Assembly: GCA_000318405.1 (NCBI GenBank)
Contig: KB291769.1
Span: 1 to 46,158, forward strand
Length of the DNA: 46,158 nt
Direction: 5' to 3'
Source: Brevundimonas diminuta 470-4
Lineage (GTDB): Bacteria; Pseudomonadota; Alphaproteobacteria; Caulobacterales; Caulobacteraceae
This document shows, one piece after another, positions 17,430 to 26,031 of this stretch (the stretch's first letter is position 1; the number at the start of each line of letters is the position of its first letter). A program made the position numbers and the translations under genes. The notes under the pieces are model-generated. The model did not search any database, was not told where the DNA came from, and saw only the letters and a list, made by a program, of their open reading frames with translations.

Positions 17430-18173
17430 ATGAAAGCGCGATATGCAGACGCCATGATCCGTCTTCATGTTCAGGGCGACCTCGCCCCCGGCGCCGCCGT
17501 GGCGCCCACGCTCGACCAGTCGCGCTATCTGACGCAGGTGATGCGGTTGAAGGCGGGCGACGAGCTGCTGGTCTTCAACGGCCGCGACGGGGAGTGGCGC
17601 GTCAGCGTCGCCGAAGTCCTGAAGAAGGGCGTCATCCTGCGCGCCGAGGAGCAGATGCGGCCCCAGGCCTATGGCCCCGATCTGGAGCTGATCGTCGCCG
17701 TGGTGAAGAAGGCCCGCGTCGAAACCATCGTGGAGAAGGCCGCCGAACTGGGCGCCAAGCGGGTGCGGCTGGTGCTGACCCAGCGCACCAACGCCGACCG
17801 CCTGCGGCTGGACCGGCTGGACGCCATCGCCGAGGAGGCCGCCGAGCAGACGGGCCGTCTGGACGTGCCGGTGGTGGATGATCCGGTGAAGCTGGACGCC
17901 CTGCTGGACGGCTGGGAAACGGGACGTCGGCTGATGTTCTGCGACGAGACCGGCGGCGCGCCCGCGGCATCGGCGTTGACGCAAGCGGGCCAGGGCAAAT
18001 GGGCCATACTGATCGGGCCGGAGGGCGGGTTCTCGCCCGAGGAAGGCGAGCGGCTGCGGTCCGCGCCCTTCACCACCGCCGTCTCGCTGGGGCCGCGCAT
18101 CCTGCGGGCCGACACGGCCGCCATCGCCGCCATGACGCTGTGGCAGGCGGCGGTCGGCGATTGGGAACGCTAG
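17430..18173 (+). CDS. rsmE: 16S rRNA (uracil-1498-N3)-methyltransferase RsmE
   Basis: RsmE methylates N3 of U1498 in 16S rRNA using S-adenosylmethionine and has a SPOUT knot fold. The N-terminal PUA-like part carries MIRLHVQG, DQSRYLTQVMRLKAGDELLVFNG. The C-terminal knot has IGPEGGFSPEEGERL and LGPRILRADTAAIAAM, both diagnostic. The ATG at 17430 lies 12 nt after GGAGG (17413-17417). A TTG at 17418 sits directly on that site and is unlikely. The ATG at 17454 (MIRLHV) is a possible alternative and matches the usual family start. The gene is followed by gshA after 69 nt, an arrangement common in alphaproteobacteria. Confidence 0.93.
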   Translation: MKARYADAMIRLHVQGDLAPGAAVAPTLDQSRYLTQVMRLKAGDELLVFNGRDGEWRVSVAEVLKKGVILRAEEQMRPQAYGPDLELIVAVVKKARVETIVEKAAELGAKRVRLVLTQRTNADRLRLDRLDAIAEEAAEQTGRLDVPVVDDPVKLDALLDGWETGRRLMFCDETGGAPAASALTQAGQGKWAILIGPEGGFSPEEGERLRSAPFTTAVSLGPRILRADTAAIAAMTLWQAAVGDWER

Positions 18174-18242
18174 AAGATTCCGCCCAGCCCCTTGAGCCCG
18201 GCCGCTGGCTGGCCCATCTAGCCGCGACAGCAGAGGTTACAG

Positions 18243-19604
18243 ATGTCCGACACGGCGCCCCTTTCCAGAGACCAGCTGATCCACGCCATGTCGAAGGGCG
18301 AGAAGCCCCGCGATCAGTGGCGCATCGGCGCCGAGCACGAGAAGTTCGGCTTCGACAAATCGACCCTGCGCCGCCCGGCCTATGACGGTCCCGGCGGCAT
18401 CAAGGCCATGCTGGACGGACTGACGCGCTTCGGCTGGACGCCGGTGCTGGAGGGCGATCACGTCATCGCCCTGGAACGCAGGAACGCCGAGGGTTTCAGC
18501 GCCTCCATCAGTCTGGAGCCGGGCGGACAGTTCGAACTGTCGGGCGCGCCGCTGAAGAACATCCACGACATCTGCAATGAGACCGGCCAGCACCTGATGG
18601 AGGTCAAACAGGTCGCGGATCAGCTGAACCTGGGCTTCCTCGGCCTCGGCTTCGACCCGATGTGGCGACGCCAGGACATCCCCGTCATGCCCAAGGGCCG
18701 CTATGACATCATGCGCGCCTATATGCCCAAGAAGGGCAGGCTGGGCCTGGATATGATGCTGCGGACCTGCACCATTCAGGCGAACCTCGACTTCGACAGC
18801 GAGGCCGACATGGTGATGAAGTTCCGCACGTCGCTGGCGCTGCAGCCCATCGCCACCGCCCTGTTCGCCAACAGCCCCTTCACCGAGGGCAGGCCGAACG
18901 GCTTCCTTTCGGCGCGCGCCAACGTCTGGACCGACACCGACCCGGACCGCACGGGGATGCTGGACTTCGTGTTCGAGGACGGCTTCGGCTATGAGCGCTA
19001 CGCCGACTATGCGCTGGACGCGCCGATGTATTTCGCCAAGCGCGGCGAGACCTATGTCGACCTGTCGGGCCAGTCGTTCCGCGCCTTCATGGACGGAAAG
19101 CTGGACGCCCTGCCCGGCGACCGGGCCACAGTTCAGGACTGGGCCGACCACCTGACCACCCTGTTCCCCGAGGTGCGGCTGAAGCAGTATCTGGAGATGC
19201 GCGGCGCCGACGGCGGGCCGTGGAGCCGCATCTGCGCCCTGCCCGCCCTGTGGGCCGGAATCTTCTACGATGCGCCGTCGCTGGCGGCGGCCTGGGACCT
19301 GTGCAAGGACTGGGACATCGCCGACCACGAGCGCCTGCGTCGCGACGTGACGCGGCTGGGCCTGAAGGCCGAGGTCGGCGGCCGCAGCGTGCGCGACATC
19401 GCCGTCGACGTGGTGGCCATCGCCAAACAGGGTCTAAAGAACCGCGCCCGCTTCAGCGGCGGCATGGTGGACGAGCGCGGCTACATCACCGAGCTGGAAG
19501 ACATCGCCGACAGCGGCGTGACCTCGGCCGATCGCCTGCTGGAACTGTACAACGGCGAATGGGGCGGCGACATCAGCCGCGTCTATCGCGATTACGCCTA
19601 TTAA
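18243..19604 (+). CDS. gshA: Glutamate-cysteine ligase, plant/alphaproteobacterial type
   Basis: This enzyme catalyses the first, ATP-dependent step of glutathione synthesis, joining glutamate and cysteine. The 453-residue protein has RIGAEHEKFGF (27-37), SLEPGGQFELSGAP, MMLRTCTIQANLDF and the C-terminal RARFSGGMVDERGYITELE. These mark the class shared by plants and alphaproteobacteria rather than the E. coli GshA type. In plant enzymes activity is tuned by a disulfide; cysteines here occur in TICNE-like, RTCTI, RICAL and LCKDW contexts, but regulation cannot be inferred. The stop codon overlaps the stop of the convergent permease gene by four bases. Confidence 0.93.
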   Translation: MSDTAPLSRDQLIHAMSKGEKPRDQWRIGAEHEKFGFDKSTLRRPAYDGPGGIKAMLDGLTRFGWTPVLEGDHVIALERRNAEGFSASISLEPGGQFELSGAPLKNIHDICNETGQHLMEVKQVADQLNLGFLGLGFDPMWRRQDIPVMPKGRYDIMRAYMPKKGRLGLDMMLRTCTIQANLDFDSEADMVMKFRTSLALQPIATALFANSPFTEGRPNGFLSARANVWTDTDPDRTGMLDFVFEDGFGYERYADYALDAPMYFAKRGETYVDLSGQSFRAFMDGKLDALPGDRATVQDWADHLTTLFPEVRLKQYLEMRGADGGPWSRICALPALWAGIFYDAPSLAAAWDLCKDWDIADHERLRRDVTRLGLKAEVGGRSVRDIAVDVVAIAKQGLKNRARFSGGMVDERGYITELEDIADSGVTSADRLLELYNGEWGGDISRVYRDYAY

Positions 19605-20401
19605 AGGCCCAGCCAGCCCGCGATCATGGCCCTGAGCGGATTGGCGGGGTCGGACAGCAGGCGCGCCGTCATCGCCAGCGAGATCACCACCAGCAGCGGC
19701 CGGATCAGGCGCGGGCCGAAGCGCATGGCCGCGTGGGAGCCCATCCGCCCGCCGATGAACTGGCCCACCGCCATGATCCCGGCCAGCACCCAGACGATAT
19801 GGCCGCCGACGGCCAGGACGACGATGCCGACGACATTGCTCATCAGGTTCAGCGCCTTGGTGTGCGCCGTCGCCCGCGTCAGCCCCATGCCCAGCAGCAT
19901 GACGAGGCTCAGCGCAAAGAACGACCCCGTCCCCGGCCCGAAGAAACCGTCGTAAAAGCCGATCCCGCCCGCCACAAAGGCGTAGGCCAGCGGCGTCAGC
20001 CGGGCATGGGCGTCCTCGTCCGCCGCCTTGGGTCCGAGCAGGAAATAGAGGGCGATCCCGACCAGCAGGACCGGCAGCAGGATCATCAGCCAGCGCGTAT
20101 CCACCAGGGTCACGGCGAAGGCGCCCAGTCCCGATCCGATCGCGACCAGCACCAGCGGCCAACGGATCAGCCGGAAATCCACGCGGCCTTTACGCCAGAA
20201 GTTCCACAGGGCGCTGGCCGTGCCGACGCTGCCCTGAACCTTGTTGGTGGCGATGGCGGCGACCGGGTTCAGCCCCACCGACAGCAGGGCCGGAAGCGAG
20301 ATCAGCCCCCCGCCCCCCGCGATGGCGTCGATGAAGCCGGCGATCACCGACGCGACGCCCAGCAGGGCGATGATTTCAGGCGTCAGTTCGAACACGCGCA
20401 C
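19601..20401 (-). CDS. TauE/SafE (TSUP) family membrane permease
   Basis: This is a 266-residue protein with about eight predicted membrane helices. It carries the two family repeats: FIDAIAGGGGLISLPALL near residues 22-40 and the second-half counterpart GFYDGFFGPGTGSFFAL. The TNKVQGSVGTASA segment is also typical of YfcA-like members. TSUP proteins export or import small anions such as sulfite, sulfoacetate or taurine-derived compounds. The substrate here is unknown and no sulfur gene lies next to it, although the convergent gshA concerns cysteine use. Its stop codon overlaps that of gshA by four bases, so the 3' ends of the transcripts must overlap. Confidence 0.88.
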   Translation of the reverse strand: MRVFELTPEIIALLGVASVIAGFIDAIAGGGGLISLPALLSVGLNPVAAIATNKVQGSVGTASALWNFWRKGRVDFRLIRWPLVLVAIGSGLGAFAVTLVDTRWLMILLPVLLVGIALYFLLGPKAADEDAHARLTPLAYAFVAGGIGFYDGFFGPGTGSFFALSLVMLLGMGLTRATAHTKALNLMSNVVGIVVLAVGGHIVWVLAGIMAVGQFIGGRMGSHAAMRFGPRLIRPLLVVISLAMTARLLSDPANPLRAMIAGWLGL

Positions 20402-20480
20402 AGCACTCCGGTCAGGCTGGCGCTATAGCCCCGCAGGCGGCGAACCGCCACGCTCTGGCGTTCAAATCGGCGATGAAGCC

Positions 20481-20867
20481 TTAGGAGCTGGCCCCGGCCC
20501 TGGCCTGACAGGCCTTGGCGACGCCTTCGCGGATGTCGCGATAACCGGCGCGCTGGGCCAGATCGGTCGCCTGGCCGCAATCATTGGCGGCGATCAGCCT
20601 GTCCAGTTCATCGGCCAGAAGCCAACGCTGGTTGATGACGGCGGCTTCGTAGTTCAGGCGGACGCGCTCACGGCGCATGTCGTCGATCATGCGGCGGTCA
20701 TCCATATCCTGAAAACGCCACATGGTGGTGTTCGCCCCGCTGTCGCTGGGCCGGATGACCTGATGGTTGGAAGGGGGCGCAGGCTTGGCCTCCGTCTGGC
20801 CGCCGAGCGCCGTAACACCGTAGAACAGAACCGCCAACAACATGACCGACCTCCGTTTGTCGAGCAT
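20481..20867 (-). CDS. Small secreted protein of unknown function
   Basis: This is a protein of about 128 residues with a signal peptide (LDKRRSVMLLAVLFYGVTALGG). The mature part is charged and helical, with MDDRRMIDDMRRERVRLNYEAAV and a later cysteine pair (NDCGQ, KACQA). Two starts compete. ATG 20867 keeps the positive KRR region expected of a signal peptide. ATG 20843 has a perfect GGAGG six bases upstream (20850-20854) but leaves a signal without positive charge. I prefer the longer form. No family is recognised. It is divergent from the ClpP-like gene at 20956. Confidence 0.6.
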   Translation of the reverse strand: MLDKRRSVMLLAVLFYGVTALGGQTEAKPAPPSNHQVIRPSDSGANTTMWRFQDMDDRRMIDDMRRERVRLNYEAAVINQRWLLADELDRLIAANDCGQATDLAQRAGYRDIREGVAKACQARAGASS

Positions 20868-20955
20868 CACTATGCACAGGCTGACGGGGCGGCCAAGCCC
20901 CTAAAAGCCATGATCTGACGGCGACGCCACGCCCCTTTGGCGGCGATTAGGCGGG

Positions 20956-21813
20956 GTGCTGACGATTGTCTTGGACATGGGCCGGGCGGCGGGCGCATGG
21001 TGGCGGTCCCGCAGGGACGAAGGCGCCGGAGGGCCCGTGTCGTTCATCGCCGCCGTGACCTTCGCCCTGATCGCCGCAGCCGCGCCGCAGACGGCGGCGG
21101 CGCCCGCATCCGCCCCAACGCTCATGTCCGCCGCCCCGGCGCCGCCCCAGTGGCTGCTGTCGCGCGAGGGACCGAGGGTGGTGTTTCGCGGTGCCCTGAA
21201 CCCGGCCTCCGGCGCCGCCCTGGCCCAGGCCCTGTCGGACGAAAGCGTCGAGGGGCTGGTGATCGACAGCGGCGGCGGCGATGAAAACGCCGCGCTGGAT
21301 GCGGCCGAGGTCATCCTGGCGCGGCGCCTGCCGGTGACGGTGCGGGGGCAGTGCACGTCCGCCTGCGCCAACGCCGTCTTCGCCGCCGGCGCGACGCGCG
21401 CCATAGAGCGGGCGGGCTTCGTCAGCTTCCACCACTCCTCGCCGGTGATCGAGGCCAACTATCAAAAGCTGAACGCGGCCGTGCCTGAAGAGATCGCCCG
21501 GGGCGCCCGGCGGCTGCGCGCCCTTTACGCCGCGCGGGGCGTCGATCCCGGCATTCTGGCATGCGCCGCCGCCCAGATCGGCCTGTCGGACATTCAAACA
21601 CAGGTGACTATTCCCGGCGAGACGACGCCGCGCGCGGCCTGGCTGTCGCGCCATTCGCTATGGCTGCCGCATGAGGCGACGCTGAGGCGCTACGGCCTGG
21701 ACTTCACCCGCTGGGGCCGACCGCCCAGCCGCCGCGACGTGCTGGCCCGCCTGCGCCCGCCCAATCCGCGCGCGGTGGTCTTCGGCGGAGCGCGCGACTG
21801 CGTGGCAGGCTGA
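20956..21813 (+). CDS. ClpP/crotonase-fold predicted periplasmic protein (COG3904-like)
   Basis: The 285-residue frame has a hydrophobic signal segment at about residues 28-45 (VSFIAAVTFALIAAAA). The core holds LVIDSGGGDENAALDAAEVI, then VRGQCTSACANAVFAAGATRAIERAGFVSFHHSS. This order, a glycine-rich oxyanion-like turn followed by a CxSAC motif, matches the ClpP/crotonase-fold periplasmic proteins grouped as COG3904. The Ser in CTSAC corresponds to the ClpP nucleophile, but catalytic activity is unproven for the group. The start is uncertain: GTG 20956 is the first, ATG 20977 keeps the basic WRSRRDE stretch, and GTG 21037 would start right at the signal. A late Cys (RDCVAG) lies near the C-terminus. 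Confidence 0.7.
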   Translation: MLTIVLDMGRAAGAWWRSRRDEGAGGPVSFIAAVTFALIAAAAPQTAAAPASAPTLMSAAPAPPQWLLSREGPRVVFRGALNPASGAALAQALSDESVEGLVIDSGGGDENAALDAAEVILARRLPVTVRGQCTSACANAVFAAGATRAIERAGFVSFHHSSPVIEANYQKLNAAVPEEIARGARRLRALYAARGVDPGILACAAAQIGLSDIQTQVTIPGETTPRAAWLSRHSLWLPHEATLRRYGLDFTRWGRPPSRRDVLARLRPPNPRAVVFGGARDCVAG

Positions 21814-21956
21814 GGCGGGGGGTCGGCCGTTGGGGTTGGTGCGCTCAATGTCGGGAAGCTGGATCGAAGCGGACTTCGCTTCAAGACCCATTGCGGGCCC
21901 AGTCACTTTCAGCTTTCGGATTGCCATTAGCAGAGGGGACGGAATAGCGTCAGGTC

Positions 21957-22265
21957 ATGGCCATTGACGATTATGACGGTGAAGCGGGTCTAGGCGGGTT
22001 TTGGCTTTACGACGGGAGCGTGCGCATGCCCGTCAGCGTTATGAAGCGAAGCTTCGACCGTGATCATGCTGACTATCTCGAAGAGATGGAGCATGTGCGG
22101 CTTCAGCACAATTACGAGATGCCCCCGCCTCCGCCGCCCAAGTTACCAGGACCAGATGGCGTCTTTTATTACGTTCTAGGGTCGCCGGGATACGAAACGA
22201 TCGATGAGGCGAAGGCCTGGGCTGATAGCCAGCCTTGGGGACCGGTTACGTGGGACGAGGCCTGA
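21957..22265 (+). CDS. Hypothetical protein, 102 residues
   Basis: This is an acidic, soluble-looking protein without signal or membrane segment. It has a proline run (MPPPPPPKLPGP) in the middle and the segment GVFYYVLGSPGYETIDEAKAWADSQPWGPV at the end. Codon use is visibly less GC-biased than around it, as is the 143-nt region before it. An AGG precedes the ATG at a suitable distance. I do not recognise it. The Pro-rich linker between a short N-terminal part and a C-terminal module suggests two small units. It may be a recent acquisition or a poorly expressed gene. Confidence 0.5.
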   Translation: MAIDDYDGEAGLGGFWLYDGSVRMPVSVMKRSFDRDHADYLEEMEHVRLQHNYEMPPPPPPKLPGPDGVFYYVLGSPGYETIDEAKAWADSQPWGPVTWDEA

Positions 22266-22371
22266 ACCAATATCCGCTCTCTACCCCTTTCAGACCTTCA
22301 CACCATCCGCTTCCCGTAGCCGCCGCCGGTGATTTCTGCGATCAAGGCGGCCTGCATCAGGAGGCGCGGCC

Positions 22372-23139
22372 ATGACAGGATCCATCCATATCGGCGTCGG
22401 GGGCTGGACGTTCGAGCCGTGGCGGGGGGTCTTTTATCCGCAGGGGCTGGTGCAGAAGCGGGAGCTGGAGTTCGCCAGCCGGGCGCTGACCTCCATCGAG
22501 ATCAACGGCACCTATTATTCGACCTTCAAGCCCGACAGCTGGGCGAAGTGGCGCGACGAGACGCCGGACGGCTTCGTCTTTTCGGTCAAGGCCAGCCGGT
22601 ACTGCACCAATCGAAAGGTGCTGTCGGACGGCGCCGAGAGCTTTGAGCGGTTCCTGTCGCAGGGGCTGACAGGGCTGGGCGACAAGCTGGGGCCGATCAA
22701 CTGGCAGTTCATGGGGACCAAGAAGTTCGATCCGGAGGATTTCGAGGGCTTTCTGAAGCTGCTGCCGAAGGAGAAGGACGGCGTGCGGCTGCGCCACGCG
22801 CTGGAGGTGCGCAACCCGACCTTCGCCACTGAGCAGTTCTATGATCTGGCGAGGAAGTATGGCGCGGCCATCGTTTATGCGGTCGACGACGAGGAGCCGA
22901 CCTGGCCCCAGATCGACGAGGCGACGGCGGACTTTACCTACGCCCGGCTGATGTCCAGCCGCGAGGACGAGCCGACGGGCATGACGTCTGATGAGCTGGA
23001 CGCGGTGGCGGCGCAGGCGCGCGGCTGGGCCGGGCGGGGCGATGTCTTCGCCTACTTTATCTCGGGGGCCAAGGTGCGGAACCCGGCGGCGGCCCAGGCG
23101 CTGATCGCCCAACTCCAGGACGCCAAGCTGAAGGACTGA
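22372..23139 (+). CDS. DUF72 (YecE-like) protein
   Basis: This 255-residue cytoplasmic protein has the DUF72 TIM-barrel signatures: IHIGVGGWTFEPWRGVFYP at the N-terminus, the ASRALTSIEINGTYYS segment, FVFSVKASRYCTN and LEVRNPTF. The family is widespread and its biochemical role is not settled. A strong AGGAGG ribosome site precedes the ATG. The zinc alcohol dehydrogenase starts 4 nt after the stop, so the pair is one operon; the link may point to a shared redox or carbonyl-related role, but that is inference. Confidence 0.9.
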   Translation: MTGSIHIGVGGWTFEPWRGVFYPQGLVQKRELEFASRALTSIEINGTYYSTFKPDSWAKWRDETPDGFVFSVKASRYCTNRKVLSDGAESFERFLSQGLTGLGDKLGPINWQFMGTKKFDPEDFEGFLKLLPKEKDGVRLRHALEVRNPTFATEQFYDLARKYGAAIVYAVDDEEPTWPQIDEATADFTYARLMSSREDEPTGMTSDELDAVAAQARGWAGRGDVFAYFISGAKVRNPAAAQALIAQLQDAKLKD

Positions 23140-23143
23140 ATCC

Positions 23144-24214
23144 ATGCCCATCGCCACACGCGCCTTCGCCGCGACCGCCGCCGACCAGCCGCTGAGCCCC
23201 TACAGCTTCGAGCGCCGCGATCCGGGGCCGGACGACGTGGCGATCGAGATCAAATACTGCGGCGTCTGCCACTCGGACCTGCATGTGGCGAAGAACGATC
23301 TGGGCGGGACGCGCTATCCCATCGTGCCGGGCCATGAGATCGCCGGGGTGGTGACGGCGGTCGGCGCCAACGTCACCCTGTTCAAGGAAGGCGACCGCGT
23401 CGGCGTCGGCTGCATGGTCGACAGCTGCCGGACCTGTTCGGCCTGCCGCGAGGGGCTGGAGCAGTACTGCGAGCCGGGCATGACCCAGACCTACGGCTCG
23501 CGCGATCCCAAGGGCGCGGCCGTCGGCCAGACGATCACCCAGGGCGGCTATTCGGACCGAATCACGGTGGATCAGGCCTTCGTGCTGAAAATACCCGACA
23601 GCCTGCCGCTGGATGCCGCGGCGCCGTTGCTGTGCGCGGGCGTGACCACCTGGTCGCCGCTGAAGACCTGGGGCGTGGGGCCGGGTTCGAAGGTGGCGGT
23701 GATCGGCCTGGGCGGTCTGGGCCATATGGCGGTCAAACTGGCCGCCGCACTGGGCGCCGAGGTGACGGTGCTGTCGACCTCGGACCGCAAGAAGGCCGAC
23801 GCCGAGCGGATGGGCGCCCGACACTTCCTGATCAACTCGGACGCAGACGCCATGAAGGCGGCGGCCGAACAGTTCGACCTGATCATCAACACCGTCTCGG
23901 CCACGCATGAGATCGCCAGCCACGTCAATCTGCTGGCGCGCGACGGGACCATGGTCATGCTGGGGCTGACGACGGAGGGGCTGCCGGTCTTCGCCATGCC
24001 CCTGCTGTGGCGGCGGCGCCGCATCGCCGGCTCGCTGATCGGCGGGATTCGCGAGACGCAGGAGATGCTCGACTTCTGCGGCGAACACGGGATCGTGTGC
24101 GATATTGAAGTGATCGCGCCCGACCAGATCAACCAGGCTTATGAACGGATGGAGCGGTCGGACGTGCGCTACCGCTTCGTCATCGACATGGGCCGCATGG
24201 CCGCGACGGCGTAA
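23144..24214 (+). CDS. Zinc-dependent NAD(P) alcohol/aldehyde dehydrogenase (YahK/CAD type)
   Basis: This is a 356-residue medium-chain dehydrogenase. Catalytic zinc ligands are seen in YCGVCHSDLH (Cys39) and PGHEIAG, and the four structural-zinc cysteines in SCRTCSACREGLEQYC (95, 98, 101, 109). The Rossmann nucleotide-binding turn is IGLGGLGHMAV near residue 180. The overall pattern places it with YahK/cinnamyl-alcohol dehydrogenase-like enzymes, which reduce a wide range of aldehydes, usually with NADPH. STSDRKKADA after the second strand, with Ser and Arg rather than Asp, favours NADP. It is coupled to the DUF72 gene by a 4-nt gap. Confidence 0.92.
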   Translation: MPIATRAFAATAADQPLSPYSFERRDPGPDDVAIEIKYCGVCHSDLHVAKNDLGGTRYPIVPGHEIAGVVTAVGANVTLFKEGDRVGVGCMVDSCRTCSACREGLEQYCEPGMTQTYGSRDPKGAAVGQTITQGGYSDRITVDQAFVLKIPDSLPLDAAAPLLCAGVTTWSPLKTWGVGPGSKVAVIGLGGLGHMAVKLAAALGAEVTVLSTSDRKKADAERMGARHFLINSDADAMKAAAEQFDLIINTVSATHEIASHVNLLARDGTMVMLGLTTEGLPVFAMPLLWRRRRIAGSLIGGIRETQEMLDFCGEHGIVCDIEVIAPDQINQAYERMERSDVRYRFVIDMGRMAATA

Positions 24215-24315
24215 CCCCGTCTTCTCGTTCGACGCGCGGCGCGCTAAGGCTGGCGTCCAAGGGAGGCGGACGGCGTCGCGAGCACGACGGCCGCCGCACA
24301 GGACAGGGAGACGTC

Positions 24316-25041
24316 ATGACGCGTACCGCATTCGTCACCGGGGGCACCCGGGGCATCGGCAAGGCGATCGTTCAACGACTGAAGGAAGACGGGTTTCAGG
24401 TCGCGGCCGGCTATTCCGGCAACACCGAGGCCGCAGAGGCCACCGCCCGCGAACTGGGCGTCATGGTGGTGAAGGGCAACGTCGGCTCGTTCGACGACTG
24501 CGCCCGCGCCGTTCAGGAGGTCGAGGCGCAGCTGGGGCCGATCGACGTGCTGGTCAACAACGCCGGCATCACCCGCGACGGCTTCTTCCACAAGATGAGC
24601 GCCGATCAGTGGTCCGACGTGATCCGCGTCAACATGGACAGCGTGTTCAACATGACGCGCCAGGTGATCAACGGGATGCGCGACCGGGGCTTCGGCCGCA
24701 TCGTCAACATCTCTTCGATCAACGGCCAGAAGGGTCAGATCGGCCAGACCAACTATTCCGCCGCCAAGGCCGGGATGATCGGCTTCACCAAGGCGCTGGC
24801 GCTGGAGAATGCGCGCAAGGGCGTGACCGTCAACTGCATCGCTCCGGGCTATATCGACACCGAAATGGTCGGGGCGATGGACCAGAAGGTGCTGGACGCC
24901 ATCGTGGCCCAGATTCCGGTCGGTCGACTGGGCAAGGGCGAGGAGATCGCCGACATGGTGTCCTGGCTGTCGGGCGAGCGTGCCGGATATGTCACAGGCT
25001 GCACCCTGTCGCTCAACGGCGGGCAGTACCTGGTTGGATAA
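24316..25041 (+). CDS. phbB: Acetoacetyl-CoA reductase PhbB
   Basis: This 241-residue short-chain dehydrogenase reduces acetoacetyl-CoA to (R)-3-hydroxybutyryl-CoA with NADPH, feeding polyhydroxybutyrate synthesis. The NADP-binding loop is TGGTRGIG (8-15), NNAG lies at 81-84, and the catalytic set is Ser133/134 in NISSING, Tyr147 and Lys151 in NYSAAKAG. The segment NGQKGQIGQTNYSAAK and the ending VNCIAPGYIDTEMV are characteristic of PhbB rather than FabG. A clear AGGGAG site precedes the ATG. The usual partner thiolase phbA is not next to it in this window. Confidence 0.92.
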   Translation: MTRTAFVTGGTRGIGKAIVQRLKEDGFQVAAGYSGNTEAAEATARELGVMVVKGNVGSFDDCARAVQEVEAQLGPIDVLVNNAGITRDGFFHKMSADQWSDVIRVNMDSVFNMTRQVINGMRDRGFGRIVNISSINGQKGQIGQTNYSAAKAGMIGFTKALALENARKGVTVNCIAPGYIDTEMVGAMDQKVLDAIVAQIPVGRLGKGEEIADMVSWLSGERAGYVTGCTLSLNGGQYLVG

Positions 25042-25089
25042 GCCGCGTTCGCCCAAAATCCGCCGTTCGCGCATATCACCTCTGAAAGC

Positions 25090-25935
25090 ATGAGGTCTGC
25101 GGTCCAAGCCGTGGCGGAGAATCCGCCTGCCGTCCTCCTCGCGACGCATCGTGTCGCGGGGCGCGTCCGCGTACGCGCCTGGCGCCGCAGCGGGGCGACG
25201 GCCGGACTGGCCATCGCCCTGGCCTGCGGGATCGCAGCGGCCGAGGCGCAGGCCCAGACCCGTTCAAACGCCCAGGCCGAGCAGAGCCGGGCGATCCGCG
25301 ACCAGTCGGTCATCCGCACCACCCCGCAGCCCGGACGCTATGTCTCGGAGGCGGGGCAGGCCTTTGTGCTGGATCAGGCCGGGTCGCTGACCCTGCTGCG
25401 GTTCGAGCGTTCGACCGAGACCTGGGCCCTGCGTCCGTCCTCGGCGCCGCGCGGCGACACCATCTATCGCAACGACGCCGGCGATCAGGTGCTGCGCGTC
25501 ACCACCGGCGGCGGCATCACCGTCTATACGACGCGGACGCCCGGCGGTTCTCCGGTCTCGCTGGCCGGGCCGCCGGTCAGCCTGGCCCCGCCGTCGCTGG
25601 GGCCGGTGCAGATGTTCAACCTGATGGCGCGCCGCAGCGGCCTGGTCTCCGAGGCCATGGGGCGGCTGGTGCGCATCAATCTGGACGGCCAGGAATCCGA
25701 GGCCCTGTGCATCGAGGCCCTAATCGTCACCACCGACGCCGTGGTCCGCATCGCCCGCTCGCCCAGCGCCCGCCCCTTCCTGGACCGGCTGCGCAGCATC
25801 ACCATCGTCGAGGGGCAGCGCTCGTCAGTGACCTATTCCGGCGGCGACCTGCGCGTGGTGGTCGATCCGCGCCGGGGCATCGCCGGACGCCCGTCCTCGG
25901 CGCGCGTCATCCGCGCGGTGATCCCGCAGGACTGA
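25090..25935 (+). CDS. Secreted protein of unknown function (probable DUF4908)
   Basis: This 281-residue protein has an N-terminal stretch of about 30 basic residues and then a signal-like helix (GATAGLAIALACGIAAAEAQAQ) with a plausible AQAQ cleavage. The mature part contains PGRYVSEAGQAFVLDQAG, the repeating DQxLR-type strands, and a C-terminal domain with ALCIEALIVTTDAVVRIARSP. I recall proteins of this layout as DUF4908, restricted mostly to Caulobacterales; this is from memory. The real start may lie further in, since the first 35 residues are unusually long for a signal region. It follows phbB by 48 nt, so cotranscription is possible. Confidence 0.6.
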   Translation: MRSAVQAVAENPPAVLLATHRVAGRVRVRAWRRSGATAGLAIALACGIAAAEAQAQTRSNAQAEQSRAIRDQSVIRTTPQPGRYVSEAGQAFVLDQAGSLTLLRFERSTETWALRPSSAPRGDTIYRNDAGDQVLRVTTGGGITVYTTRTPGGSPVSLAGPPVSLAPPSLGPVQMFNLMARRSGLVSEAMGRLVRINLDGQESEALCIEALIVTTDAVVRIARSPSARPFLDRLRSITIVEGQRSSVTYSGGDLRVVVDPRRGIAGRPSSARVIRAVIPQD

Positions 25936-26031
25936 CCCTGAGGCAAAGGGACCAGCCGTCCCATCTGCCCTTTCGCGCCCATTGGGCGTATGAGGGCCGC
26001 CATATTCATCATCACAGAGGCTGATTTCACA

